Below, in pieces: positions 1-5,448 of a DNA stretch of 58,058 nt. Both the position numbers and the translations under genes were made by a program. A model generated the notes under the pieces. It did no database searches and was not told where the DNA came from. It was given only the letters and a program-made list of their open reading frames with translations. Each line of letters begins with the position of its first letter. The stretch's first letter is position 1. The DNA comes from a virus, in IMG/VR virus record IMGVR_UViG_3300009169_000026, positions 1 to 58,058 of that record, one strand, 5' to 3'.

Positions 1-18
1 CCATTCATTGAAACTCAT
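1..18 (-). CDS. possible 5' end of a gene running off the left edge
   Basis: An ATG lies at 18-16 on the minus strand, preceded by AAGAAGCAGG, which could act as a ribosome binding site. Only about six codons (MSFNEW) are inside the window, so nothing can be said of its function. It follows the cyclotransferase-like gene in the same direction with a 34 nt gap, as expected for the next gene of the operon. Confidence 0.35.
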
Positions 19-52
19 GTGCCTGCTTCTTTCTGGTGAGCAAGTGGAGAAA

Positions 53-529
53 TCAGCGTGCGGGCCAGACCAGGAGCGGCTGGTCATTTGCGCTCCAAGT
101 CGAGGGAACGCAAGGAAACTGTCGGGACACTGGCAGAAACTCATACATCCAGGCCGTGACATGATCCACCAGACCATCCTCGGGGTGAGGATCGAACGGC
201 TCCACAAGAACCTCGCTACGCTTGTAAAGCGTTCCATTGCTCTCAAGACGGTCAAGAGCCTTGAGGGTTGCTGGCGTGACCTCATAAAGCTCGCCACCGA
301 TGGGGCCGAAGACATTGTCCGCACCGGTCTCAGTGAGCGGAGAGGAGCCACGACGAAGGTTGGTTCGATGTACAACACCCGGAAAAGCACGAAGGTCGAA
401 CATGCAGTAATTCTGATCCACTGTCTGTGCCCTGCCGAGAAACTCGGATGCCGTCAGGAGGTGGTGATTGGACCGGCCGATCATCAGGGTGCCGTAGACG
501 AAAACAAGCGTATTTCCATGCGCTGACAT
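53..529 (-). CDS. gamma-glutamylcyclotransferase-like (AIG2/GGCT) protein
   Basis: About 158 residues. The N-terminus carries FVYGTLM, the hallmark glycine loop of the AIG2/GGCT fold (the residues after it usually bind a gamma-glutamyl amide), followed by a typical GGELYEVTP segment and ALDRLES. Known members cyclise gamma-glutamyl amines to 5-oxoproline, so they act against isopeptide or amide conjugates. The ATG at 529 is chosen because AAGGT lies about 8 nt upstream; an in-frame start at 592 would overlap the preceding gene by 35 nt. The gene lies downstream of an amidoligase, a pairing described for phage and bacterial peptide-tagging gene clusters. The substrate is unknown. The fold assignment is fairly sure, the activity is inferred. 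Confidence 0.8.
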   Translation of the reverse strand: MSAHGNTLVFVYGTLMIGRSNHHLLTASEFLGRAQTVDQNYCMFDLRAFPGVVHRTNLRRGSSPLTETGADNVFGPIGGELYEVTPATLKALDRLESNGTLYKRSEVLVEPFDPHPEDGLVDHVTAWMYEFLPVSRQFPCVPSTWSANDQPLLVWPAR

Positions 530-557
530 TGTGGACCTTGTTCGTGAGGTGTCGAAA

Positions 558-797
558 TCAGTTGAGGGTATCGAAAACTGTGACGTAACCATTTCTGATT
601 AGACTGTCGGTGAAGTCAGTTCCGGTACGGGTTGAAACAAAGTCACCCATGGCTCGATAGGCTCGGTCTGCAAACTCTTCCATGTAGTCATCGAGAGACT
701 TGGCGGGAGAGAAGCTGCCAAGCCAGAGACGACTGGCAAATTCCTCGTGAGAGGAAGCTGCGATCGTCACCGTATCAAAGAATCGGTAGAGCTTCAT
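558..797 (-). CDS. hypothetical protein, 79 aa
   Basis: A short soluble protein beginning MKLYRFFDTVTIAASSHEEF, with mixed charge and no membrane segment, signal or motif that I recognise. It sits between the amidoligase and the cyclotransferase-like gene with 32 nt and 28 nt gaps, in the same direction, so it is probably co-transcribed with them from the promoter at 1949-1985. The segment SSHEEFASRLWLGSFSP resembles the short 'input argument' style of small phage proteins rather than an enzyme. Its role could be linked to the amidoligase module, but this rests only on position. Confidence 0.6.
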   Translation of the reverse strand: MKLYRFFDTVTIAASSHEEFASRLWLGSFSPAKSLDDYMEEFADRAYRAMGDFVSTRTGTDFTDSLIRNGYVTVFDTLN

Positions 798-829
798 TTC
801 TCTGTCCTTTTACTTCTTTCTGCCGTCAA

Positions 830-1942
830 TCAGACGGCAAGGTCAGAGGTACGCTCGGCGAAGTAGCTAACCAGCTTGGTGGAAAGGCCGGAGAAGGGAC
901 CGTCGCCGGGGCTCACCTGGAAAGCCGCACGGGGGCCGTACTGACGAACCGGCGGGGCCGCAGGGGTGGGCGTGGTAGAAAACTGACGCTCAAGCTCCAC
1001 GAAGCGGGTATCCGACATGGTCAGCACATAGACGCCATTAAGGCGGCTCTTCTTAATCCGCAGGAACCAACGATTGCGGATCTCGGTCATACAGGCCGGG
1101 ATGGAGGTGGCGGAGTATCCAGAGACGGCGGCGAGGGTGCGAGTCGAGCAGGGGCCCTGGCGCATGGCGGCAACGAGCTTGAAGAGACCACGAGCACGGT
1201 CGTTCACACGACCGACCGGAGAGCGGCCCGCCAGCGTGGCATTGGAGAGGCGCACCCGACGAGGGGCCCTGGCCGTTGCAGCCACGGACACCTCGACAAA
1301 GTTAAGAACGAACAGAACCCAGTTCTCGATCTTCTCAGCATTCACCGTACCGGAGTGCTGGCGAAACTCGATCGTGCCGTGGCGAAGGTAGGCGGCTACG
1401 TTGATCTTGTGATAGCGGGTCGAGATCCGGTTAGCCAGATCGGTCACGCTCTGGGCGGTCGTAAGGTAGTGGCCGAAAGAAGTCTTCCAGTTCGTCATGC
1501 TGTGGCAGAAAATGTTATTATTACCACGGCGAGAGAGAGGCATGAAGGCGTCGATCATGTGCTCGAAAGCCTCATAGCGAGCAACGACAGCCTCGACGTT
1601 TGCGAGGGTGAGATCACGAGCGCCGACGTGGACGTGGAGCCCGCAGGAACGATTGATCGTCGCACCGGCCGCTTCAAGGGCCGTAGCAGCGGCACGGAGA
1701 GCCTTGAGACCACTCTTGCCCTTAAGAATGGGCGAGATCACCTCGACGCCGGGAGAGCCATCGGGACCGGTCACAGACGCATCGCCCGTGATCTTCCAGG
1801 AAGAACGCACTTCATGGTTGTAATATTCCACGTTAGCAACCAGTCCAGCCTCAACAAGGGCCGCTCTGGCTGCATCCTGCGTGATACCGACGCACTCGAT
1901 CTCCACACCGAAGGTCCGCTGGCTCATCTGCTTCGTCCTCAT
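830..1942 (-). CDS. phage amidoligase (Amidoligase_2-like, COOH-NH2 ligase) with C-terminal winged-helix-like region
   Basis: The first ~215 residues match the phage amidoligase family: FGVEIECVG near the N-terminus (acidic metal ligands), CGLHVHVGA around residue 100, and GTIEFRQHSG near residue 195, the conserved Glu-Phe-Arg-x-His. Proteins of this glutamine-synthetase-like fold are predicted to join a carboxyl group to an amine using ATP. After residue ~225 follows a basic stretch and an apparent winged helix (STRTLAAVSGYSATSI as recognition region), unusual for the family and perhaps nucleic-acid binding. ATG 1942 lies 6 nt after a -10 element, which would make the message leaderless; a second ATG at 1927 has AGGA 8-9 nt upstream and is an equally good start. 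The cyclotransferase-like gene downstream could undo the conjugate. Confidence 0.85.
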   Translation of the reverse strand: MRTKQMSQRTFGVEIECVGITQDAARAALVEAGLVANVEYYNHEVRSSWKITGDASVTGPDGSPGVEVISPILKGKSGLKALRAAATALEAAGATINRSCGLHVHVGARDLTLANVEAVVARYEAFEHMIDAFMPLSRRGNNNIFCHSMTNWKTSFGHYLTTAQSVTDLANRISTRYHKINVAAYLRHGTIEFRQHSGTVNAEKIENWVLFVLNFVEVSVAATARAPRRVRLSNATLAGRSPVGRVNDRARGLFKLVAAMRQGPCSTRTLAAVSGYSATSIPACMTEIRNRWFLRIKKSRLNGVYVLTMSDTRFVELERQFSTTPTPAAPPVRQYGPRAAFQVSPGDGPFSGLSTKLVSYFAERTSDLAV

Positions 1943-1948
1943 GTATTA

Positions 1949-1985
1949 ACAATACCATGAAGGGAGGCGAATATAAACCTATTTA
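1949..1985 (-). promoter_or_regulatory. promoter P1 (AAATA-GGTTTA-N19-TATTGT)
   Basis: The minus strand reads AAATAGGTTTA, then 19 bp, then TATTGT (-10 at 1954-1949, GGTTTA at 1979-1974). Read as a sigma70 promoter this is a TTTATA -35 with a 17-bp spacer. It is one of seven copies in this window with identical spacing. It drives the amidoligase operon; the first ATG is 6 nt after the -10. Confidence 0.7.
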
Positions 1986-2030
1986 ATCCCCTTACAAAAT
2001 AAGGGTTTTAAGAGGCGACTTCTAAGGAAA

Positions 2031-2104
2031 CAGGCACACCAAGGACTTGAACCTAGATCAAACCGTTTTGGAGGCGGTTGCTTTGCCAATTAAGCTAGTG
2101 GCCT
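2031..2104 (-). tRNA. tRNA-Trp (CCA)
   Basis: Cloverleaf on the minus strand: acceptor AGGCCAC pairs with GTG(T)GCCT if one U is bulged, D-stem GCTT/AAGC, anticodon loop CTCCAAA giving anticodon CCA, T-loop TTCAAGT. The bulge in the acceptor and an open C-A pair at the base of the anticodon loop are irregular. No CCA end is encoded. Confidence 0.8.
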
Positions 2105-2139
2105 TCATGTATGCTCAACAGAAGGGAGACGAAAAAAGA

Positions 2140-2209
2140 AGCGGGTACAGGAGTTGCACCTGTGATCTCTTGGTTATGAGCCAAGCGGGATACTGCTTCC
2201 CCAACCCGC
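2140..2209 (-). tRNA. tRNA-Met (CAT)
   Basis: Acceptor GCGGGT pairs with ACCCGC, the anticodon stem TTGG/CCAA encloses CTCATAA (anticodon CAT). The G1-C72 pair and the lack of a GGG/CCC anticodon stem fit an elongator rather than an initiator. Lysidine-modified Ile-CAU cannot be excluded. T-loop GTGCAACTC is a little irregular. No CCA is encoded. Confidence 0.8.
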
Positions 2210-2215
2210 AACATT

Positions 2216-2323
2216 GTTTGCCTGGCGTCGCAAAAAAGCGCCAGGGCGACGTGTCCTGTGTAAGAGTCCCTACACGAGGAGATCCGCCAGCTTCAAGCGT
2301 CCTTAAAGCCTATTGTGTCAAAC
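2216..2323 (-). ncRNA. structured RNA element between tRNAs
   Basis: No gene is seen here. The minus strand is closed by GTTTG (2323-2319) pairing with CAAAC (2220-2216). Inside are two strong hairpins: TCCTcGTGTA/TACACAGGA (2280-2252, 8-nt loop) and CCTGGCG/CGCCAGG (2245-2221, loop with six U). The layout recalls a tRNA with closing stem, middle arm and right arm, but there is no recognisable T-loop. It could be a degenerate tRNA or a processing/terminator structure. Confidence 0.4.
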
Positions 2324-2334
2324 GCAAACAGAAA

Positions 2335-2409
2335 TGGTTTCCATGGCAGGCCTTTCACCTGCACCCTCCACCTTCTACGGTGGCGCTCTTGTATTTAAGC
2401 TACACGGAA
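2335..2409 (-). tRNA. irregular tRNA-like gene with encoded CCA and 6-nt anticodon loop
   Basis: The acceptor TTCCGTG/CATGGAA is a full 7 bp, followed by A and an encoded CCA, the only CCA end seen in the array. D-stem GCTT/GAGC is present, but the D-loop lacks GG. The anticodon stem CCACC/GGTGG encloses only six bases (GTAGAA) and the T-stem GCAGG/CCTGC carries an atypical loop TGAAAGG. Opening one pair gives an 8-nt loop; GTA (Tyr) or TAG (Leu) would then be candidate anticodons. It abuts tRNA-Pro with no gap, so it is likely transcribed and processed with it. Confidence 0.55.
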
Positions 2410-2484
2410 TCAGAGTGGCAGGATTTGAACCTGCGTTGGCTCCGCTCCAAACGGAGTGACCTAACCAGACTGGCCCACACTCTG
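2410..2484 (-). tRNA. tRNA-Pro (TGG), first copy
   Basis: Acceptor CAGAGTG/CACTCTG with C1-G72 and A73, as is usual for proline tRNA; D-stem GGCC/GGTC; anticodon stem CTCCG/CGGAG around TTTGGAG (anticodon TGG); T-loop TTCAAAT. It directly follows the irregular tRNA-like gene at 2335-2409. No CCA is encoded. Confidence 0.9.
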
Positions 2485-2510
2485 TAGTATCTGACTAACA
2501 GAAAAGAAAC

Positions 2511-2582
2511 TAGGCTCGATGGGACTTGAACCCACACTTCATCGCTTAAGAGGCGAGGGTGCTACACTGACACTACGAGCCT
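2511..2582 (-). tRNA. tRNA-Lys (CTT)
   Basis: Acceptor AGGCTCG/CGAGCCT is perfect, D-stem GTGT/GCAC, anticodon loop CTCTTAA (anticodon CTT), T-loop TTCAAGT, discriminator A. It is complementary in codon coverage to the tRNA-Lys (TTT) at 11439-11511. Confidence 0.9.
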
Positions 2583-2594
2583 AAATCGGAAAGC

Positions 2595-3104
2595 TTACAG
2601 CTTTCGGTAGATAAAAACATTCCTGGTTCCGGTTAGAGGCCATCTCTCTTCGGTAAACCCTTCGGAAAGACCATGGCGTCTCTCATCAAATTTGAATTCA
2701 CGCTTCTCCAGGAGAAGACCTTGCGTACCAAGGTAGGCAAGTTGCTTTTCTGTTGGAGCACTTGTTATGTCCACGAACACAGAGCCAGACGGCAGGTCAG
2801 CTACCAGACTGTACAGGTCATCATTGACCCATAGCAGGTATACATCGCAAACGGGCAGTTCCATGCCCCTAAGATCGCCACAGATTATGTGTGATCGCCT
2901 GCTGGCGGGTACCTTGCTTGACATTAGCTCAATGCCAACAACCTTGTCAGAAATCCCTAGACACCGAATCTCTTCTAGAAGGTCTCCTGCTCCGCACCCA
3001 ATATCGCAGACTGACTTACCAGTCAGGATATCAGAAAGCGCAGGAACAAGATCCAACGGCGAACGCTCAGGCCACTTCTGTGCAGGATTTTGTTGTGTAG
3101 GCAT
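2595..3104 (-). CDS. class I SAM-dependent methyltransferase
   Basis: 169 residues. Motif I (VCDIGCGAGDLLEEI, residues ~33-47) is the glycine-rich SAM-binding loop of Rossmann methyltransferases, motif II is VVGIEL, and a GDLRGMELP segment follows at the usual post-II position. The strand SGSVFVDIT is the later core strand. The target is not shown by the sequence; no NPPY or SPPF catalytic motif of amino-DNA methylases is present. Its place between two tRNAs makes a tRNA or small RNA base a possible target, but this is only inference. The gene is flanked by tRNA-Lys and tRNA-Pro on the same strand. Confidence 0.8.
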   Translation of the reverse strand: MPTQQNPAQKWPERSPLDLVPALSDILTGKSVCDIGCGAGDLLEEIRCLGISDKVVGIELMSSKVPASRRSHIICGDLRGMELPVCDVYLLWVNDDLYSLVADLPSGSVFVDITSAPTEKQLAYLGTQGLLLEKREFKFDERRHGLSEGFTEERWPLTGTRNVFIYRKL

Positions 3105-3123
3105 TTATCATCCAAAAGGAAAA

Positions 3124-3197
3124 TCGGAGCAGCGGGATTTGAACTCGCAACATCTTGTACCCAAAACAAGTGGTCTACCAGATTGACCTATGCTCCG
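3124..3197 (-). tRNA. tRNA-Pro (TGG), second copy
   Basis: Acceptor CGGAGCA/TGCTCCG, D-stem GGTC/GACC, anticodon stem CTTGT/ACAAG around TTTGGGT (anticodon TGG), T-loop TTCAAAT. C1-G72 and A73 again fit proline. The body differs strongly from the copy at 2410-2484, so this is not a recent duplication. One mismatch lies in the T-stem. Confidence 0.87.
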
Positions 3198-3212
3198 ATA
3201 AGTAGCAAATAT

Positions 3213-3776
3213 TCAGCGGATTCTCTTGCAGATTAGCTCTACCTGCTCGGCAACCGCAGGAACCAAGTTAGCACTCTTCAAAAAAGAAGTTAAACCCATT
3301 CCGTTGTCATATGTGTGAAGGTGCTGTAGGAAGGTTCCTGTAATTTCCGAGGAAAAGTGCTCGGCCAGACACGCATCTCGTACAATACGCTTCATGTCTT
3401 GAAAGTCAAGGATTTCACACGCATAGAAATGCAAGTTTGTGGTTGGACCCTCCCAGGATGCGACATAGTGAATCTTGCGTTCATCACCGTCAGGCCTAAG
3501 AGGCGAGAAGTTAATCTCCTCTTTTAGTTCTCGGAGAAGAGCTTCTTCGGGCGTCTCGCCCTGGTCGATGTGTCCACCCGGAAATCCAATTCTACCATCC
3601 CACCGATTGATCATTAGAACCGTGGGAATGACCGTATTGCATACGATTTTCGGGGTTTCCTTGTAGTGCTCGTACAGCTTGTGTCCACGATGGTAAATTG
3701 CAACGTGGACCGCAGAACGTTTGTTCGGGTTTGCCGAGAATTCTGATGGCAGTTGCTTGAGGTTGACAGTGGACAT
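3213..3776 (-). CDS. Nudix hydrolase
   Basis: 187 residues. A Nudix box runs from residue ~67 to 89: FPGGHIDQGE, then seven residues to RELKEE, the Gx5Ex7REUxEE pattern that binds Mg2+; the usual later glycine is replaced by Asn. Such enzymes cleave nucleoside diphosphates linked to another moiety (NTPs, NAD, ADP-ribose, capped RNA 5' ends). The substrate cannot be read from the sequence. The gene is preceded at 3777-3833 by a purine-rich leader and followed by tRNA-Pro. In phages Nudix enzymes are linked to nucleotide clean-up, NAD metabolism or decapping of RNA. Confidence 0.9.
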   Translation of the reverse strand: MSTVNLKQLPSEFSANPNKRSAVHVAIYHRGHKLYEHYKETPKIVCNTVIPTVLMINRWDGRIGFPGGHIDQGETPEEALLRELKEEINFSPLRPDGDERKIHYVASWEGPTTNLHFYACEILDFQDMKRIVRDACLAEHFSSEITGTFLQHLHTYDNGMGLTSFLKSANLVPAVAEQVELICKRIR

Positions 3777-3833
3777 TGTCTTACTTGCTTTGAGAGAGAG
3801 TGAGTGAGAAGGAAATGAGGCGAATAATAACTA

Positions 3834-3916
3834 TGCCTAGGGTGGGAGTCGAACCCACACGCCCTTGCGGGCACCAGCTTCTGAGGCTGGAGTGTCTGCC
3901 ATTCCACCACCCAGGC
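3834..3916 (-). tRNA. tRNA-Leu (CAG)
   Basis: Class II tRNA. Acceptor GCCTGGG/CCTAGGC, D-arm of leucine type (GTGGAATGGCAGACAC), anticodon stem CCAGC/GCTGG around CTCAGAA (anticodon CAG), long variable arm GCCCGCAAGGGC, T-loop TTCGACT, A73. Confidence 0.93.
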
Positions 3917-3937
3917 AATTGGGAAGAGATAAGAAAA

Positions 3938-4010
3938 CTCCAGAGGTAGGCATCGAACCTACTCGCTCCTGATTAACAGTCAGGCGTCCCTCCAAAGGAA
4001 CCTCTCTGGA
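3938..4010 (-). tRNA. tRNA-Asn (GTT), first copy
   Basis: Acceptor TCCAGAG/CTCTGGA, anticodon stem CCTGA/TCAGG around CTGTTAA (anticodon GTT), T-loop TTCGATG, G73 as usual for Asn. A second, different tRNA-Asn lies at 4346-4417. Confidence 0.92.
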
Positions 4011-4021
4011 ACGAGAGAAAT

Positions 4022-4124
4022 CAACATCGGTGGGACTTAAACCCACAAAATCTCCCGTTCAGCCCTGGTTTGATAGTCCATAAGGCCTACAAGGGAGCAT
4101 GTCTGCCATTTCATCACAAACATC
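4022..4124 (-). tRNA. irregular tRNA-Leu-like gene with a greatly extended anticodon arm
   Basis: The D-arm GTGATGAAATGGCAGACATG closely resembles that of the tRNA-Leu at 3834, and the T-arm GTGGG-TTTAAGT-CCCAC is normal. Between them the stem CTCCC/GGGAG encloses 36 nt instead of 7. Those 36 nt can fold on: internal loop, GCCTT/AGGGC, a 2-nt bulge, GG/CC and an apical loop ACTATCAAA. The ends pair poorly as an acceptor (mostly G-U pairs between GATGTTT and CGATGTT). It may be a degenerate gene, a gene with a 29-nt insertion, or a purposely modified tRNA. No anticodon can be assigned with confidence. Confidence 0.5.
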
Positions 4125-4133
4125 AAAAGAAAG

Positions 4134-4221
4134 TGCCGTGGGGGGAGAGTCGAACTCCCACGGGATTTTACTCCCGCTGGGTTCTTAGCCCAGTGCGTGC
4201 TACCAGTTTCGCCACCTCGGC
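4134..4221 (-). tRNA. tRNA-Leu (AAG)
   Basis: Class II tRNA. Acceptor GCCGAGG/CCACGGC with one A-A mismatch, anticodon stem CTGGG/CCCAG around CTAAGAA, giving anticodon AAG. The variable arm CGGGAGTAAAATCCCG is typical. A34 is rare in bacterial tRNAs outside Arg-ACG and would need deamination to inosine for wider decoding. One extra C lies between the T-stem and the acceptor. Confidence 0.85.
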
Positions 4222-4232
4222 ATAAAGAGAAA

Positions 4233-4318
4233 TGGGGCTGGATGGACTTGAACCACCGACCGTCCCTGGGTAACTCGAGTCCCCAAGGATGCTCTGCAAA
4301 CAACTGAGCTACAGCCCT
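4233..4318 (-). tRNA. irregular tRNA with a 10-step anticodon stem
   Basis: Acceptor (A)GGGCTG/CAGCCC(C), D-stem GCTC/GAGC and T-arm GGTGG-TTCAAGT-CCATC are normal, and the variable loop has 5 nt. The anticodon arm is 10 nt too long: TCCTTGGG (4289-4282) pairs perfectly, with one G-U, with CCCAGGGA (4270-4263); a G-A mismatch and an A-T pair then lead to the 7-nt loop CTCGAGT. The arm is thus extended by exactly five pairs. Read in the usual place the anticodon is CGA, yet the body is class I, not serine-like. Position 1-72 is an A-C mismatch. Confidence 0.65.
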
Positions 4319-4345
4319 TCAAAAGGGAAAGAAAAGAAGAAGAAA

Positions 4346-4417
4346 CTCCTGGGGCTGGGATCGAACCAGCGACCATCCGGTTAACAGCCGGACGCTCTTC
4401 CACTGAGCTACCCAGGA
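4346..4417 (-). tRNA. tRNA-Asn (GTT), second copy
   Basis: Acceptor TCCTGGG/CCCAGGA, D-stem GCTC/GAGC, anticodon stem TCCGG/CCGGA around CTGTTAA (anticodon GTT), T-loop TTCGATC, G73. All arms are regular. Confidence 0.94.
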
Positions 4418-4784
4418 ACAAAGAAGCACTCCCTCGCCTCTCAGTAACCCTTTTTTGAGAAGCGTTGCTGAGAGAGACAGGAGGGAAACACTTCCAAGGA
4501 TTTCATGTGCTATAGGATTCTACCTGAGCTGCGCCTCGTCCCATCCCCACATTACGCAGGGACAGGCCACTCAGGAAAAACAAGCTCTTCTAAGGAGCCC
4601 TGCCGTTTTTTTGTTCTGTTCTTAGGGAACCCTTCCAGGACCCAGCGAGACACGATTAGGCTATAGCCTCCTATAGATACACATGAAGTTTTTTGTGACT
4701 GCCCTGGGGCCCCCGCCCTTGGGGCGGCTGAGACCGGTCTCAAGTCCACTCCACCGTTTACGTCGGCGTAAGGTTCAATCACAA
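4418..4784 (-). other. 367-nt interval in the tRNA island without a convincing gene
   Basis: No tRNA or clear coding region is visible. Structures seen are an 11-bp inverted repeat CTCTCAGTAAC/GTTGCTGAGAG (4438-4475), a short hairpin with loop CTTAGAA followed on the minus strand by TTGTTTTT (about 4600-4577, terminator-like), a 12-nt perfect palindrome GAGACCGGTCTC (4730-4741) and a GC-rich hairpin around 4702-4727. A GTG-initiated reading frame of 76 codons crosses 4782-4552 but has no ribosome binding site and atypical composition. I think this is processed spacer RNA or decayed tRNA sequence. Confidence 0.45.
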
Positions 4785-4858
4785 TGCTGCTGCCAGGAGT
4801 CGAACCTGGGCCATTTAGCTTATCAGGCCAAATAGGTAATACCGTACCGTCCAGCAGC
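4785..4858 (-). tRNA. tRNA-Ile (GAT)
   Basis: Acceptor GCTGCTG/CAGCAGC is perfect, D-stem GGTA/TACC, anticodon stem TTGGC/GCTAA around CTGATAA (anticodon GAT), T-arm CCAGG-TTCGACT-CCTGG, A73. Confidence 0.9.
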
Positions 4859-4874
4859 GTAACACAGAAAATTC

Positions 4875-4946
4875 ACGTTGAAGGGGGATTTGAACCCGCC
4901 ACCTCCATCGCTCCAGGATGGCTCTGCTACTTTACACAATCCAACA
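4875..4946 (-). tRNA. irregular tRNA-like gene, anticodon GGA
   Basis: Acceptor TGTTGGA/TTCAACG pairs with two G-U pairs, the anticodon stem CCATC/GATGG encloses CTGGAGC (anticodon GGA, Ser), and the T-loop is TTCAAAT. It has a 5-nt variable loop, unlike every bacterial serine tRNA, a weak T-stem (one C-C mismatch) and no clear D-stem. A regular class II tRNA-Ser (GGA) exists at 7366-7452, so this copy is redundant for decoding and may be a decaying or specialised RNA. Confidence 0.55.
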
Positions 4947-4960
4947 GAACAATTCTGCTA

Positions 4961-5031
4961 CGGACCCAAGGGGGAACGAACCCCCACCTTCTCCCGTGAC
5001 AGGGGAGTGCTCTACATTAAGCTACGGGTCC
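4961..5031 (-). tRNA. tRNA-Asp (GTC)
   Basis: Acceptor GGACCCG/TGGGTCC, D-stem GCTT/GAGC, anticodon stem CTCCC/GGGAG around CTGTCAC (anticodon GTC), T-arm GGGGG-TTCGTTC-CCCCT, G73 as usual for Asp. Confidence 0.9.
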
Positions 5032-5184
5032 AAGAAATGGACTTGGAAGGAATTTCTAAGCCAAAGAATCGGCCTAGAGAACACCACCAAATCCATAGTT
5101 TGGTTTATTCTATTCTGTTTTCAGAGTGAATGATAGAGAACTGTCCCCTCCCACTTGGGGGCAGGGTATGCAGTTCCTATCAAC

Positions 5185-5256
5185 ATTCTCGTTGGGAGTC
5201 GAACCCAAAATATCAGCTTCGTAGGCTGATGTGATAATCCAGTTTCACCACGAGAA
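5185..5256 (-). tRNA. tRNA-Arg (ACG)
   Basis: Acceptor TTCTCGT/ACGAGAA, D-arm TGAAACTGGATTATCA, anticodon stem TCAGC/GCTGA around CTACGAA (anticodon ACG, normally modified to ICG), T-arm TGGG-TTCGACT-CCCA. This is the first tRNA after promoter P2. The 150 nt between it and tRNA-Asp hold no gene, only a short hairpin at 5141-5164. Confidence 0.92.
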
Positions 5257-5338
5257 CAAAGTTAGACGAAGAAAAAGATGAGGAAGTGAAAATTTCGGGT
5301 CAGAGCGACTCTTCCTGCAATCCCTAAAGGCTACAACC

Positions 5339-5375
5339 ATAGTAGCGTATTGGATAAGTAGTGTTAACCTATTTA
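5339..5375 (-). promoter_or_regulatory. promoter P2 (AAATA-GGTTAA-N19-TACTAT), tRNA cluster promoter
   Basis: GGTTAA at 5369-5364 is followed after exactly 19 bp by TACTAT (5344-5339); AAATA precedes it. Downstream lie tRNA-Arg (5256) and the rest of the tRNA island, so this is the likely promoter of the cluster. A long repeat (5427-5398) lies 22 nt upstream. Confidence 0.7.
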
Positions 5376-5397
5376 TTTTCCCGACTGGCTTCTCTCT

Positions 5398-5427
5398 CTC
5401 TCTAATTGGTAATGTTCCACTAGAATA
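5398..5427 (-). repeat. 30-nt repeat, copy 1 (minus strand)
   Basis: The minus strand reads TATTCTA followed by GTGGAACATTACCAATTAG and a GA-rich tail. The same sequence, with one base fewer, lies on the plus strand at 27761-27791, upstream of the kinase-like gene. Here it lies between the end of the 306-residue gene and promoter P2. It could be a binding site for a phage regulator or polymerase accessory factor. Confidence 0.6.
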
Positions 5428-5448
5428 ACAGAGAACTCCTAGAGAGCA

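Noticed and set aside
632-1960. Long plus-strand reading frame (442 codons) opposite the amidoligase
   Set aside because: It is the mirror of a gene with strong family motifs on the other strand, and its own translation is low-complexity with no known motif.
2221-2245. Intrinsic terminator
   Set aside because: The U-run lies in the loop and not after the stem.
4577-4600. Hairpin with loop CTTAGAA resembling a tRNA-Leu (TAG) anticodon arm
   Set aside because: No D- or T-arm or acceptor can be found around it; a chance or terminator hairpin is more likely.
4552-4782. GTG-started 76-codon frame in the tRNA island
   Set aside because: No ribosome binding site, odd composition, overlaps strong hairpins; described only as part of the gene-free interval.
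5141-5164. Relation between CTGTCCCC...GGGGGCAG here and the ends of the 8930-9025 RNA
   Set aside because: The matches are short and in opposite orientation; probably coincidence.
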